A stretch of 18,092 nt of DNA from Bacteroidaceae bacterium (GTDB lineage: Bacteria; Bacteroidota; Bacteroidia; Bacteroidales; Bacteroidaceae): NCBI GenBank assembly GCA_016292545.1, contig JAEDIG010000042.1:1-18092 (forward strand), in the 5' to 3' direction. The notes under the pieces were generated by a model. The model was not told where the DNA came from and did no database searches. It saw only the letters and a list, made by a program, of their open reading frames with translations. Both the position numbers and the translations under genes were made by a program. Positions 6,665 to 14,894 of the stretch are shown here, piece after piece. How positions within the stretch are numbered: the stretch's first letter is position 1; each line of letters opens with the position of its first letter.

Positions 6665-9057
6665 TTCTTTTTGTTTTTGTTGAGGTCAAGCACGCGCACA
6701 TTGCGGAACTTCAGACCTTCGCCGTGTCCCAGGAAACCGATGTGACCCGTTTTGTTGAACATGCCGGGATGGTTGCGGTGGTCCACAGTGTAGGGATTCG
6801 TGTCCGAACCGTCGGGAGCCACATTGTGCCCCTGGCAGGCTTCGCGCAGGTTGCCGTCGAGAATCACTTCGCCGTTCACGGTCACCTTGATGTGGTCGCC
6901 CTTCACGACAATCTCCTCTGTGCTCCATTCGCCCAGGGGCTTGTGCTTCAGTCGCTTGGCGGGAATGATTCCGTAGGCAGAGCCATGCACCTGATATTCA
7001 TGCAATCCCTCATAGATGGGGTCATCGTGGTCGAGAATCTGGCATTCACACATGCCATAGTAGGCAGCATCCACACCCATGGGAGTGCGTATGCCCACAC
7101 CGTTGTTCACACCGGGCTTGGTGAAGCAGAAATCAAAGCGGAACACGAAGTCGCGGTATTCATTGACGGTGTAGAGGTTGCTCTCGTTGCCATAGTTGGC
7201 AGTCACGTAGATGACACCGTTCACTACAATGTAGCCCACCTTGTTGCCTGTCCACTTGTCGAGGTTGGTGCCGTCGAAGAGCACTTCATATCCGGCCTTT
7301 TGTTCTTCTTCTGTGAGCACGTATACGGGTGAGGGCTTCACCTCGGCCAGCATCTTCTTGATTTCGTTCACGGCATATTCGCCGTCGGGATTGCCCGTGG
7401 CCTTGCCGTGTGCTTCAAGGATGGCTATGCACTTGTTCATATCGGCCTGCAACATCTTGTAGTCGATGTCGGACAGACACTTGCGGACGATGTCCTTTTG
7501 CGCGAGGGCGGCAGGGTAGGCCACCTCCTTGTCGTCCAGACTCTTGCCCACCAGAATGAAACTGTTGCGTGTGGCTGTGGCTCCCAGGCTGTTCAGTACA
7601 CGGGTCTTGGAGCCTGTGGTCTTGGCACATTCCATGGCCTTGGCCAGACAGCTGGTGCGTTCGTCTGCATCGGTCTGGTTTACCTCCACAAGGCCTACGT
7701 ATGCCGAGAGTGCCTGCTCGTTACCTTGCTGTGCAGCTTTGAGCAGCGGGGCGGCAGCCTTGTAGTTGGTGCTGGTGATGAGTGCCTGAAGGGCCTGTGC
7801 GTCACCCTTCTCCCATGCCTGCTGCAGGTCGCTTACCGACTGGTCGGTGGCCGTGGAGGCCAGGGCGGGGTAGAGGCGTGCGGGATTCTTGGCTGCCTTC
7901 ATGGCCTTGCTGATGGCGGGATAGCGCTGGTCGGCAGCCAGGTCGTTCACGGTGGCCATGAATACCTGCTGGAAATCGGCCACCTTGCTGTCGGCAGCCT
8001 TGTCGAGCAGGCTGGCAGCCTTATCCACCTCTGCGGCGGTGATAACACCGGGAAGCGCTTTCAGCGCAGCGTCGGCCAGTGTGGCATCATTGCCTTCCAC
8101 CATCTCCAGCACCTGGGGGGTAACCGATTTGATGCGGCGGCTTTGTGCCAGGCTCAGCAGCGCCAGCTTATGGTCGCCGGTGGCCTGCTGAAGGGCCTGC
8201 ATGACGGGTTGTGAAAGGTCGCCCTTCACACTCCTGAGTGCGGCCAGCGCCTGTGCGCTATAGTCGGTCTGCAGTGCGGCCAGCAGGGCCGTAATGGCTT
8301 CGCTGCCTCCAATGCGTCCGGCTGTTTCGATGGCCATGGGTGCAGTGGCCTTGCCTTTCTTGATTTCCTTCAGTACCAGCGGGAGCTGGCCTACCGCCTT
8401 GTTGTCGCCCAGCCAGCCCAGGATGTCCTCCTTGCCTTCGTCGGAGAGCGAATTGTATTTCTTGCACACCTTGGCGATAGTGGCATCGTCGGCATAATTG
8501 CCGGCCAGTTTCAGTGCCTGCATGCGATAGGCACGGTCCTTGCTCTTGAGAGCCTTGACGACGATGTCGGTGCAGTTGCCGCCAGCAGCTTTGATGTCGT
8601 CGTAGAGCTTTGCATAGGGCTGTGCACCTGCATGGTCGGTATATTCAACCGCGTCGGGGCTGGTGGCAATCATTCGCAGCTGGCTTTGCAGAAATTCCTT
8701 GGCGGTCTGGTCGGGAGCAGCGGAAATGGCTCCTTCGATGGCTTGCCTTACGGCAGCTGCATACTGCGCGTGGGCAGACGCATAGCTGACCACGCCGCTG
8801 ATGGCGTATTCCACCATGTTGTTGCATGCCTTTTCGGCTGGCTGCAGCATGCGGCACAGGATGGTCACCGTTTGGGGTGCACCTTTTGCCAGGTCGCCTA
8901 TTTCCCGTTCAAAGTCGTCGTGGTTCTGGGTGGGCATCTGTGCAAGCACGTCCTGCACGATGGTTTCCGGTTTTCTTTGCCGCTCGTCTTGTGCTGCGAC
9001 AGGCATTGCGGCCAGCAGCCAGATGGCTGCCATGATGATTCTTATTGTCTTGTGCAT
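6661..9057 (-). CDS. Exported HEAT-repeat protein fused to a DUF1080 (3-keto-disaccharide hydrolase type) domain
   Basis: A 798-residue protein with a signal peptide at residues 1-23 ('IIMAAIWLLAAMPVAAQ'). Residues of roughly 30-570 are Ala/Leu-rich helical repeats of HEAT/ARM type ('YRMQALKLAGNYADDATIAKV', 'APMAIETAGRIGGSEAITALL', 'ALAALRSVKGDLSQPV'). About 583-792 is a DUF1080/PF06439 concanavalin-like domain: 'GYEVLFDGTNLDKWTG' at its start, 'NNGVGIRTP' and 'ECQILDHDD' in the middle, and 'HIGFLGHGEGLKFRNVRVL' at its end. Members of this domain family cleave or hydrate glycosides oxidised at C3, working after a Gfo/Idh/MocA oxidoreductase. Such enzymes flank this gene on both sides, one exported and one coupled by a 4-base overlap. 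The HEAT part may hold partner proteins or polymer; its role here is inferred. The enzyme should act in the periplasm. Confidence 0.85.
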   Translation of the reverse strand: MHKTIRIIMAAIWLLAAMPVAAQDERQRKPETIVQDVLAQMPTQNHDDFEREIGDLAKGAPQTVTILCRMLQPAEKACNNMVEYAISGVVSYASAHAQYAAAVRQAIEGAISAAPDQTAKEFLQSQLRMIATSPDAVEYTDHAGAQPYAKLYDDIKAAGGNCTDIVVKALKSKDRAYRMQALKLAGNYADDATIAKVCKKYNSLSDEGKEDILGWLGDNKAVGQLPLVLKEIKKGKATAPMAIETAGRIGGSEAITALLAALQTDYSAQALAALRSVKGDLSQPVMQALQQATGDHKLALLSLAQSRRIKSVTPQVLEMVEGNDATLADAALKALPGVITAAEVDKAASLLDKAADSKVADFQQVFMATVNDLAADQRYPAISKAMKAAKNPARLYPALASTATDQSVSDLQQAWEKGDAQALQALITSTNYKAAAPLLKAAQQGNEQALSAYVGLVEVNQTDADERTSCLAKAMECAKTTGSKTRVLNSLGATATRNSFILVGKSLDDKEVAYPAALAQKDIVRKCLSDIDYKMLQADMNKCIAILEAHGKATGNPDGEYAVNEIKKMLAEVKPSPVYVLTEEEQKAGYEVLFDGTNLDKWTGNKVGYIVVNGVIYVTANYGNESNLYTVNEYRDFVFRFDFCFTKPGVNNGVGIRTPMGVDAAYYGMCECQILDHDDPIYEGLHEYQVHGSAYGIIPAKRLKHKPLGEWSTEEIVVKGDHIKVTVNGEVILDGNLREACQGHNVAPDGSDTNPYTVDHRNHPGMFNKTGHIGFLGHGEGLKFRNVRVLDLNKNKKK

Positions 9058-9110
9058 AATTGTATGTCGGTTTTGCTAGTTCGTTTGAATACAGTTGCCA
9101 TTGGCTTTTC

Positions 9111-10415
9111 TCAGATATACTTGCCCCAATCGCCGCGCATGGGCTGGTTCACCAGCCGGTTGGCGGCATCGTCGTTGATGAAGAGTTGGGTCTTGGGGTC
9201 GAAATGCAGGGTGCGTCCCAGTCGGAGGGCACATACGCCCATGTTCACGATGGTGGCGCTGTGGTGGCCGTTGCTTTCGTTGAGCGCAAACTGCCGGCGT
9301 GTGCGCACGCAATCCAGGAAGTCCGTGCAGCGGGGTTCTGGGTCGGGCAGTTCGTTGATGACAGCCTGTATGTTGGGGATGGTGCATTCGAATCCTTTGT
9401 ACACCTTTCCCTTGGGACCTTCGATATAGGGCACCTTGCCCTTGCTTTCGAATCCTTCGCCTTCCAGAATGATTTGGCAACCGTCCTCATAGGTGTAGGT
9501 GATTTTGCGCCAGATGCCTACCGCATCGGGATGCTGTTGTGGAGCGTCCACCTCCACCTTCACGGGGAAGGTGTCATCCTTGCCCAAGAAGTACTGCACG
9601 GGGTCGATGTAGTGCTGTCCCATGTCGCCCAGTCCGCCGCCGTCATAGTCCCAATAGCCGCGGAACGTCTGGTGGGTGCGGTGTACATTGTAGGGCTTAT
9701 AGGGAGCCGGACCCAGCCACAGGTCGTAGTCCAGTTCCTTGGGGATGGGTTGCACCTCCAGATTTTCCTTTCCTGTCCAGAAGAACTTCCATGTGAAGCC
9801 TGTGGCACCCGAGATGCGTACCTTCAGCGGCCAGCCGAGCAGTCCGCTGTCGATGAGTTTCTTCAGGGGCTTCACATCGGTGCCCAGTCCGTAGAACGTG
9901 TCCTTGAAACGGAACCATGTGTCCAGGCGGAATATCCTGCCGTTGCGCTTCACGGCTTCTTCCACCCTGCGTCCTTCCCCGATGGTGCGGGTCATGGGCT
10001 TCTCGCACAGGATGTCCTTGCCGGCATTGGCAGCCTCTACGGCCATGATGCCATGCCAGTGGGAGGGCGTGGCGATGTGTACGATGTCCACATTCGGGTC
10101 GTGGATGAGGTCGCGGAAGTCGTGGTATGCCTTGGGCGTGATGTTCCATTTGGCCTTGGCGGTGTCCATGGCCGAATCAAGGTGCTTCTGGTCCACGTCG
10201 CACAGCGCCACCATGCGGCAACGCTCGTCGTTTACGAAGTGCAATTCGCTCCTGCCAATGCCTCCCACGCCGATGATGCCACGTGTGAGCTGGTCGCTGG
10301 GAGCGATATAGTCGTTCTTACCGCCCATTTTTCCCAGCACGTTGCGGGGAAGGATTGTGAACAAGGCGGCACCCATGGCCCCTCGTTGCAGAAATGTTCT
10401 TCTGTCAATACTCAT
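9111..10415 (-). CDS. Tat-exported Gfo/Idh/MocA-family oxidoreductase
   Basis: A 434-residue oxidoreductase with a twin-arginine signal at its N-terminus ('DRRTFLQRGAMGAALFTIL'), so it is folded with its cofactor in the cytoplasm and then exported. The Rossmann loop is 'GIIGVGGIGRSE' (GVGGIG at 49-54). 'EKP' lies at 138-140, and the catalytic motif 'GDMGQHYIDP' supplies D264, H268 and D271. The residues 'SHWHGIMAVEAANAGKDI' and 'YWDYDGGGLGDMG' are typical of the exported glycoside-oxidoreductase branch of the family. Family knowledge suggests it oxidises a glycoside to the 3-keto form for the DUF1080 protein encoded 53 bases downstream. Because the protein works outside the cytoplasm, a tightly bound cofactor or an electron acceptor is expected. 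It follows the GH78 gene by 58 bases on the same strand. The precise sugar is unknown. Confidence 0.9.
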   Translation of the reverse strand: MSIDRRTFLQRGAMGAALFTILPRNVLGKMGGKNDYIAPSDQLTRGIIGVGGIGRSELHFVNDERCRMVALCDVDQKHLDSAMDTAKAKWNITPKAYHDFRDLIHDPNVDIVHIATPSHWHGIMAVEAANAGKDILCEKPMTRTIGEGRRVEEAVKRNGRIFRLDTWFRFKDTFYGLGTDVKPLKKLIDSGLLGWPLKVRISGATGFTWKFFWTGKENLEVQPIPKELDYDLWLGPAPYKPYNVHRTHQTFRGYWDYDGGGLGDMGQHYIDPVQYFLGKDDTFPVKVEVDAPQQHPDAVGIWRKITYTYEDGCQIILEGEGFESKGKVPYIEGPKGKVYKGFECTIPNIQAVINELPDPEPRCTDFLDCVRTRRQFALNESNGHHSATIVNMGVCALRLGRTLHFDPKTQLFINDDAANRLVNQPMRGDWGKYI

Positions 10416-10473
10416 TGTCTGTATGGTTTTTAAGTTGTTTGAATGTGTTTACAGTCTTGTTGGCTTTTGTCTC

Positions 10474-12888
10474 TTATTTGCTGTCGGGCATGAGGTCTGT
10501 GGCACCCGCCTGAAGCGGAGTCTCTTTGCCGTTCCACACGAAGGTGCCCGACGTGCCCTGTGGCAACTCCAGATGAACTTTCAGCTGGCCTTTCTTGTCG
10601 TACTTGTAGGCGGCCTTCACCCATCCGGCAGGGTGGGGAATGGCACCGCTGACATCACGCAGCTTGCCCAGCGAGGGGGCAATGCGCACCTTCTTGAAGC
10701 CGGGGGCATCGGTCTCTATGCCCAGAATGATGCGGAAAAAGTCGATGTTGGGCGATGAACCCCATGCGTGGCAGTCGCTTCGTGTGGGCTCTGGCATTTC
10801 GGCCCAGGTGGTCATGTGCTCCTTCAGTTGCTGCCGCCAGATGCCCAGTTGGTCGAGGTAGGCATCGCCCATGCCTGCCTTCTTCATGGCCATGAACAGG
10901 TAGTAGCGGAACGAGATGGTGGCCTGCGTGATGCTCTTGTCGGTGAGCATGTAGTCGCATACCGACTTGGCCTCTTCGCCCTCCACGATGTCGTTGAGGA
11001 TGGCCAGGATATTCACGTGCTGCGAGAAATTGCGGTGGTCATGCGTGTCGGCAAAGAGATTGTGCCCCTCGTCCCAATACTTCTTGCGGAAATCCTTGCG
11101 GATGCGTCCGGCCAGTTCACGGTAGTGCTCGCCCATGAATTTCAGCCCCATGGCCTCTTCCAGTGCGGTGGCCTCGTCGAGTGCTTTCAGATAGAGAAGG
11201 TCCTGATAGGCACTGTTCCCGTTCTTTTCGCGTATGGGTTCGCCCGAATCGAAATTGCCGGCCCAGTCGCAGAAGAACCAGTAGGGGATGTAGTCGAGCG
11301 ACCCGTCGGGCTTCAGGTATTGTTCATACCAGCTCATGACGCTCCGTATCTGGGGCAGGAGAGTGCGCACATAGGCTTCATCGCCCCTGTGCATCCAGTA
11401 GTCATAGACAATGCCTTCCCATGCCAGGCTGAAGCTGCTGATGTGCTGGGGCACAGTGGTGGGATAGCGGCTGGCGGTGATGCCGTCGGGCTGCATGGAC
11501 CGGCGGCCCATCTCTATGGCCTGCTTGGGGAGCGGTATGTCGCGGGTGTTGTAGAGCGTGACCATGGCCTGGATGCGTGTGTCGCCGAAATACTGCAACT
11601 GCTCATAATAGGGGCAGTCCATATAGGTTTCGTTGGCACACAGCCGTGCCGTGCGCCAGCCCACGTCGAGCATCTTGGCCAGATCTTCGTCGCCCGAGGC
11701 GGCAAACTGGCTTTCGCATTGCAGCGGATAGGCACTGAAGGTGCCATACATGTCGCGCAGGGTCAGCCCCTCGTCGCCCGTCTTGATGTGCAGCTTGATG
11801 TAGCGCCATGTGCGCCACCACAGGGGCGTGAAATGAAAGTCGCGCCCGTCGGCATCAATGTGGTCCTCGTAGCCGAAGCATACCTTGTTTTCAATGACAT
11901 CCCTGTCACCCAGAGGGGCTTCTGTGCCGTTGTGGACAGTGAAGAGCGTTTCGGCATAGGTGAGGGTGATTCCTGCTCCGCGTCCGCCCGTCCAGAGGAG
12001 ATGGGGGTAGCCTGTGGTTTCAAAACCCTGGTCGATGAGCAGGGTAGCCTCGGTGTGGGCGGGTATCTGCAGTTGTACAGGTTTCTTCAGGAAATTGCCC
12101 GTTTCCTTGATGCCTTCTGCCTGACGCACGCTTTTCATGCGTTGGAAGGTCATTTCCATAGGCGGCAGGGAGCGCGGCACCAGCAGTCGGTATGGATAGT
12201 CGCGTGTGCCCTTGGGAGCCGGTTTCTCCATGTTCACGGCTTGTGGCCATTGGCTGTCGTCGAAATCAGCCTTTGTCCATCCCAAGGGGTATTGTGCAGC
12301 TTGGATTGATTCTGTGGCACCGGCTGCGTAGTAGCCACGCACACGGCCTGTATGGCAGGGGGCGTATGACTGGTCCTTGATGCACTTCCATGTGGTGTTG
12401 GTGTTGGCTGCGGCTTCTGTGCCGGTGTTCCCTTGCAGGAGGAAGCCCGCTCTTCCGGCAGAAATCTGTGCATGTGGGGCCTGGTCGGCAAGAAACCATA
12501 CCACGGCGGCCAGTATGTTGTCCCCCTCATGGAGATAGGGGCGCAGGTCTACGGTCTCGTAGCTCCAGTTGCTCACGTCGCCCCGGCATGGACCCAGCGC
12601 CACCAGCGAATCGTTGACATAGAGCTTATAGCGGTTGTCGGCCGACACATGCACCACGTATTGCGAAGGCAATTGGGGGAGGTTGACCTTTTTGCGGAAG
12701 TGGTAAACGGCATATTGCCGGAGGTCGCAGCCCGGCACGCCTATCCAGTCGGCATCCCAATATCCGCCTTGCATCCAGCGGCTTGCAATCAAATCCTGGC
12801 GATACCCGGTAAGATACACCTGCGCCTTGAGGGATGTCAGGGCCAGCAGACAGGCAATGCACAGTAGCACTGTCCTTTTAAAGGTCAT
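10474..12888 (-). CDS. Secreted GH78-family alpha-L-rhamnosidase-like enzyme
   Basis: An approximately 804-residue glycoside hydrolase. The frame is open up to a TTG at 13014, but that part runs through the 22-bp repeats and the promoter. The ATG at 12888 begins a good signal peptide ('MTFKRTVLLCIACLLALTS', cleavage after 'KAQ') and is chosen; the ATG at 12897 is also possible. N-terminal beta-sandwich sequence ('YVVHVSADNRYKLYVNDSLV', 'GPCRGDVSNWSYETVDL') precedes the alpha/alpha barrel. The barrel has the GH78 hallmark 'MDCPYYEQLQYFGDTRIQA' at about residues 423-441, where the acidic D, E and GD positions contribute to catalysis, and 'SDCHAWGSSP' near the end. A small C-terminal beta domain follows. 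The family removes terminal alpha-L-rhamnose by inversion; this branch contains divergent members, so another substrate is possible. It is the first gene of the operon. Confidence 0.87.
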   Translation of the reverse strand: MTFKRTVLLCIACLLALTSLKAQVYLTGYRQDLIASRWMQGGYWDADWIGVPGCDLRQYAVYHFRKKVNLPQLPSQYVVHVSADNRYKLYVNDSLVALGPCRGDVSNWSYETVDLRPYLHEGDNILAAVVWFLADQAPHAQISAGRAGFLLQGNTGTEAAANTNTTWKCIKDQSYAPCHTGRVRGYYAAGATESIQAAQYPLGWTKADFDDSQWPQAVNMEKPAPKGTRDYPYRLLVPRSLPPMEMTFQRMKSVRQAEGIKETGNFLKKPVQLQIPAHTEATLLIDQGFETTGYPHLLWTGGRGAGITLTYAETLFTVHNGTEAPLGDRDVIENKVCFGYEDHIDADGRDFHFTPLWWRTWRYIKLHIKTGDEGLTLRDMYGTFSAYPLQCESQFAASGDEDLAKMLDVGWRTARLCANETYMDCPYYEQLQYFGDTRIQAMVTLYNTRDIPLPKQAIEMGRRSMQPDGITASRYPTTVPQHISSFSLAWEGIVYDYWMHRGDEAYVRTLLPQIRSVMSWYEQYLKPDGSLDYIPYWFFCDWAGNFDSGEPIREKNGNSAYQDLLYLKALDEATALEEAMGLKFMGEHYRELAGRIRKDFRKKYWDEGHNLFADTHDHRNFSQHVNILAILNDIVEGEEAKSVCDYMLTDKSITQATISFRYYLFMAMKKAGMGDAYLDQLGIWRQQLKEHMTTWAEMPEPTRSDCHAWGSSPNIDFFRIILGIETDAPGFKKVRIAPSLGKLRDVSGAIPHPAGWVKAAYKYDKKGQLKVHLELPQGTSGTFVWNGKETPLQAGATDLMPDSK

Positions 12889-12926
12889 ATCAGTCATTTT
12901 TCGAGGTTTTAGAGTTGAATTCTTTG

Positions 12927-12934
12927 CAAATTTA
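12927..12934 (-). promoter_or_regulatory. -7 promoter box for the GH78 operon
   Basis: TAAATTTG on the minus strand matches the Bacteroidetes -7 consensus and lies about 40 bases ahead of the chosen ATG at 12888. No convincing TTTG at the usual 19-21 base spacing is present, which suggests a promoter that depends on an activator. The repeats at 12992-13080 lie upstream. Confidence 0.5.
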
Positions 12935-12991
12935 CAAAAAAATTCCGAACAATCGACTAAATGGGAGAAAAAAACTAATAAACGGGGGAAA

Positions 12992-13080
12992 TTTGCTACC
13001 CAGTTGGGCAGCAAATTTTTCCCAGTTGGGTAGCAAAAACTCTCCAGTTAGGTAGCAAAATTGCCCTAACTGGCTGGCAA
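12992..13080. repeat. 22-bp tandem repeats with an overlapping palindrome (putative operator array)
   Basis: In plus-strand reading, a 22-base unit with core CCCAGTTGGGTAGCAAA recurs in exact register at 12999, 13021 and 13043 (TCCAGTTAGGTAGCAAA in the third). A degraded fourth copy begins at 13065 (CCTAACTGGCTGGCAA). The first unit is also half of an imperfect palindrome at 12992-13015, with arms TTTGCTACCCA and TGGGCAGCAAA. The third and fourth units include the inverted pair CCAGTTAGG / CCTAACTGG. The array is 60-150 bases upstream of the GH78 -7 box. A 22-base period equals about two helical turns, as expected for regulator dimers bound on one face. The hairpin formed by the last units, read on the minus strand, is followed by AGAGTTTTTG and might also help end xylanase transcripts. 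Confidence 0.7.
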
Positions 13081-13247
13081 TACATGTATAGGGCTATTTA
13101 TCGCATTTTTGTCATTTTTTTTCTGATATTTGATACCGGCATAGCGAGCCTGTGACAAACTGTGCCCTGCTGGGGCGCGTAGACGGACACTTACGTTTTT
13201 GATGCCAATCCTGAACGCCATTACAGGGCTTATGCCTCCTTCTCCTT
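13081..13247. other. Intergenic stretch between the GH10 stop and the repeat array
   Basis: Together with the repeats and the promoter, this completes a gap of about 360 bases between GH10 and the GH78 start. I see no credible gene in it. The short open frame on the minus strand here begins with TTG directly after the GH10 stop and has no family resemblance. A weak GC hairpin without a T-run is present. Confidence 0.4.
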
Positions 13248-14798
13248 TCAATTCAGGTGGTAGGTGGTGGTGCGTTCGTTGCCGTTTTTGTCGGTATACG
13301 TCACCTCATAATTGCCGCGGAAACCGCGGAACTTCACTTTCCCGTTCTTGTCGGCCTTGGCTTTTGTCTCGGTCTTCCATGCGTGGTTGATAAGGTTGTC
13401 GAGGGCATAGAAGGAGAGTTTCGGCTGCATGTCGCGATGGAACAGGCCGGATATGGAGGGCTCGCCCGGTGCACCGCAGTCGTCCACGATGTTCCACCAT
13501 GTGATGCCCATCATGTTCTTGCAGCTGAACCACAGGCGGTAGAGGTTTTGTGTAATCACCGCCTGAATCTGCTCCCCTTTGATGTCGCCGCCGGGCGAGG
13601 TGATGGTGATTTCGCTCAGATGGATGGGAAGACCCGTTTCCGAAAGGTTGTTCATCAGTTTCCACACCTGGCCGGGTGTCATGCTTTCCTTGCCGGCGGC
13701 AATGTCCAGACACTGCTGTGGATTGAACAGGTGCATCTGTGAACCCACTACATCAATGCGGCAACCGCGCTTCATCAGGTCCTTCACCTGCTCTGCATAT
13801 TCCGGTCCTGTCCAATAGTCGTTGATGTTCATAAGGGCATTGTCGGAGATGAGGCCGGCAGCCACCTTGAAGGCCTCGTAGGTGAAATCGCCGGGCATGA
13901 ATCCGTAGTTGCTCTTGCACAGTTTTGAGCCGGGCACCATCGCCCCTTTGGCATAGTCCTGTGCGCTCTCGTTCACCACGTCCCAGCTGCTGATGCGGTC
14001 GCCGTAGTATTTGACTATCTCCGTCATGCGCTTGTTCATCAGCTGCTGCAGCTTCGGTCCCAGATTCGGCAGCTTCGCCTCCAGCTCCTGCAGGGTGGCC
14101 CGCTGGAAGGCGGGGGTCATCTTGTCCTCGTTGCGGAAGTTCTTTTCGTCGGCGTATTCCTCTACATACTGTTTCAGCGTTTCCCGCTCCTCATCGCTCA
14201 GCAGCTGGTCCACGATCCAGTTGGGGTGGTGCCAGCGACGGCTTCCCCATGTCAGGGGATGCCCATGCACGGGCACGCCGTGGCGTTCGCAATACTCAAT
14301 CATGGGGTCGGGTGCGGGTCGTCGCCAGTGGGGCTGGTGTTTGGGGTCCTGCTGCCTGTTCCAGTATTCTTCGGTGTCCCAGTATTCCTCGCGGAAGCGG
14401 GGGCGTCCGGGTTGCATCTCGAACGGTTCCCAGTAGAAAGGAACCGTGGCGCGGTTGAAGAGCGTGCCGAACAGCTCCTTGTATCGCCGGTTGGCGGCGG
14501 GCGTGCCCAGCTGGTTGAAGTTGAACATGCTGGCACCGAACACAAAGTCGTGGCTCACTTGCTTTATCGTCACCTCGGTGCCCGGTTCCGCCTCTTCAAG
14601 ATAGACCACACCGTTTGCCTTGCGGTGTGTCTCTATGTCCTGGTCAATCTGCTTTTGCACCTTGGGGTTCCATATCTTCCAATAGGCTTCGCTCATAATG
14701 TGCTCCTTATCCTCTTTCTGGGAGGTGGGGAAACTGTGCTGCGCCAATGCAGTAAGGCTCAGGCATGCCAGCCCGAACATGCAGATAATCTTTTTCAT
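13248..14798 (-). CDS. Secreted GH10-family endo-1,4-beta-xylanase
   Basis: A 516-residue enzyme with a signal peptide at residues 1-19 ('MKKIICMFGLACLSLTALA'). After an N-terminal beta region (about 55-90) the GH10 barrel shows 'GASMFNFNQL', 'VPVHGHPLTWG' (175-185), the acid/base E277 in 'SSWDVVNES', 'NINDYW', 'VGSQMHLF' (351-358), the nucleophile E396 in 'PIHLSEITIT' and 'GITWWNIVDD'. A C-terminal tail of about 45 residues ('VKFRGFRGNYEVTYTDKNG') looks like a small beta add-on found in some GH10 proteins. The expected reaction is retaining hydrolysis of beta-1,4-xylan or a related glycan. The N-terminal and middle regions are longer than in a minimal GH10 (about 320 residues), so the substrate may be unusual. 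It has its own promoter, stands alone between the two operons and is not accompanied by xylose genes. Confidence 0.92.
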   Translation of the reverse strand: MKKIICMFGLACLSLTALAQHSFPTSQKEDKEHIMSEAYWKIWNPKVQKQIDQDIETHRKANGVVYLEEAEPGTEVTIKQVSHDFVFGASMFNFNQLGTPAANRRYKELFGTLFNRATVPFYWEPFEMQPGRPRFREEYWDTEEYWNRQQDPKHQPHWRRPAPDPMIEYCERHGVPVHGHPLTWGSRRWHHPNWIVDQLLSDEERETLKQYVEEYADEKNFRNEDKMTPAFQRATLQELEAKLPNLGPKLQQLMNKRMTEIVKYYGDRISSWDVVNESAQDYAKGAMVPGSKLCKSNYGFMPGDFTYEAFKVAAGLISDNALMNINDYWTGPEYAEQVKDLMKRGCRIDVVGSQMHLFNPQQCLDIAAGKESMTPGQVWKLMNNLSETGLPIHLSEITITSPGGDIKGEQIQAVITQNLYRLWFSCKNMMGITWWNIVDDCGAPGEPSISGLFHRDMQPKLSFYALDNLINHAWKTETKAKADKNGKVKFRGFRGNYEVTYTDKNGNERTTTYHLN

Positions 14799-14839
14799 TA
14801 TGATGACTGTTTAGTGTGGAAAATGAATGTTAATTGGCG

Positions 14840-14871
14840 CAAAGTTACACATAAGATTGTACGCGTACAAA
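14840..14871 (-). promoter_or_regulatory. GH10 promoter with a perfect palindromic operator
   Basis: The minus strand has TTTG (14868-14871), a spacer of exactly 20 bases and TAACTTTG (14840-14847), an ideal Bacteroidetes promoter 42 bases before the ATG. The perfect 14-base palindrome TTGTACGCGTACAA (14857-14870) overlaps the -33 box and half of the spacer. A repressor bound there would block transcription directly. The CG centre recalls LacI/GalR-type sites and the TTGTAC/GTACAA arms recall AraR/GntR-type sites; the regulator is unknown. Confidence 0.75.
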
Positions 14872-14894
14872 CGTTTGAGCGAAAAAATATAAAA

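Noticed and set aside
5618..6745. 375-codon plus-strand open frame opposite the cytoplasmic oxidoreductase
   Set aside because: His/Val-rich sequence without any protein-like motif, fully overlapped by a well-supported gene.
9060..10433. 457-codon plus-strand open frame opposite the Tat oxidoreductase
   Set aside because: Its composition is an artefact of codon use on the minus strand; no recognisable domain or start context.
10768..12309. 513-codon open frame on the plus strand opposite GH78
   Set aside because: It is a mirror of a GC-rich coding strand; it has no family motifs, while the minus frame carries clear GH78 motifs and a signal peptide.
12889..13014. N-terminal extension of GH78 to the TTG at 13014
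   Set aside because: It would place the promoter box and part of the 22-bp repeats inside the gene and bury the signal peptide 42 residues in.
12992..13080. CRISPR array
   Set aside because: The 22-base units follow each other without unique spacers, and no cas genes are present.
13066..13251. 61-codon minus-strand ORF after GH10
   Set aside because: TTG start, no family resemblance, and it runs into the repeat array.
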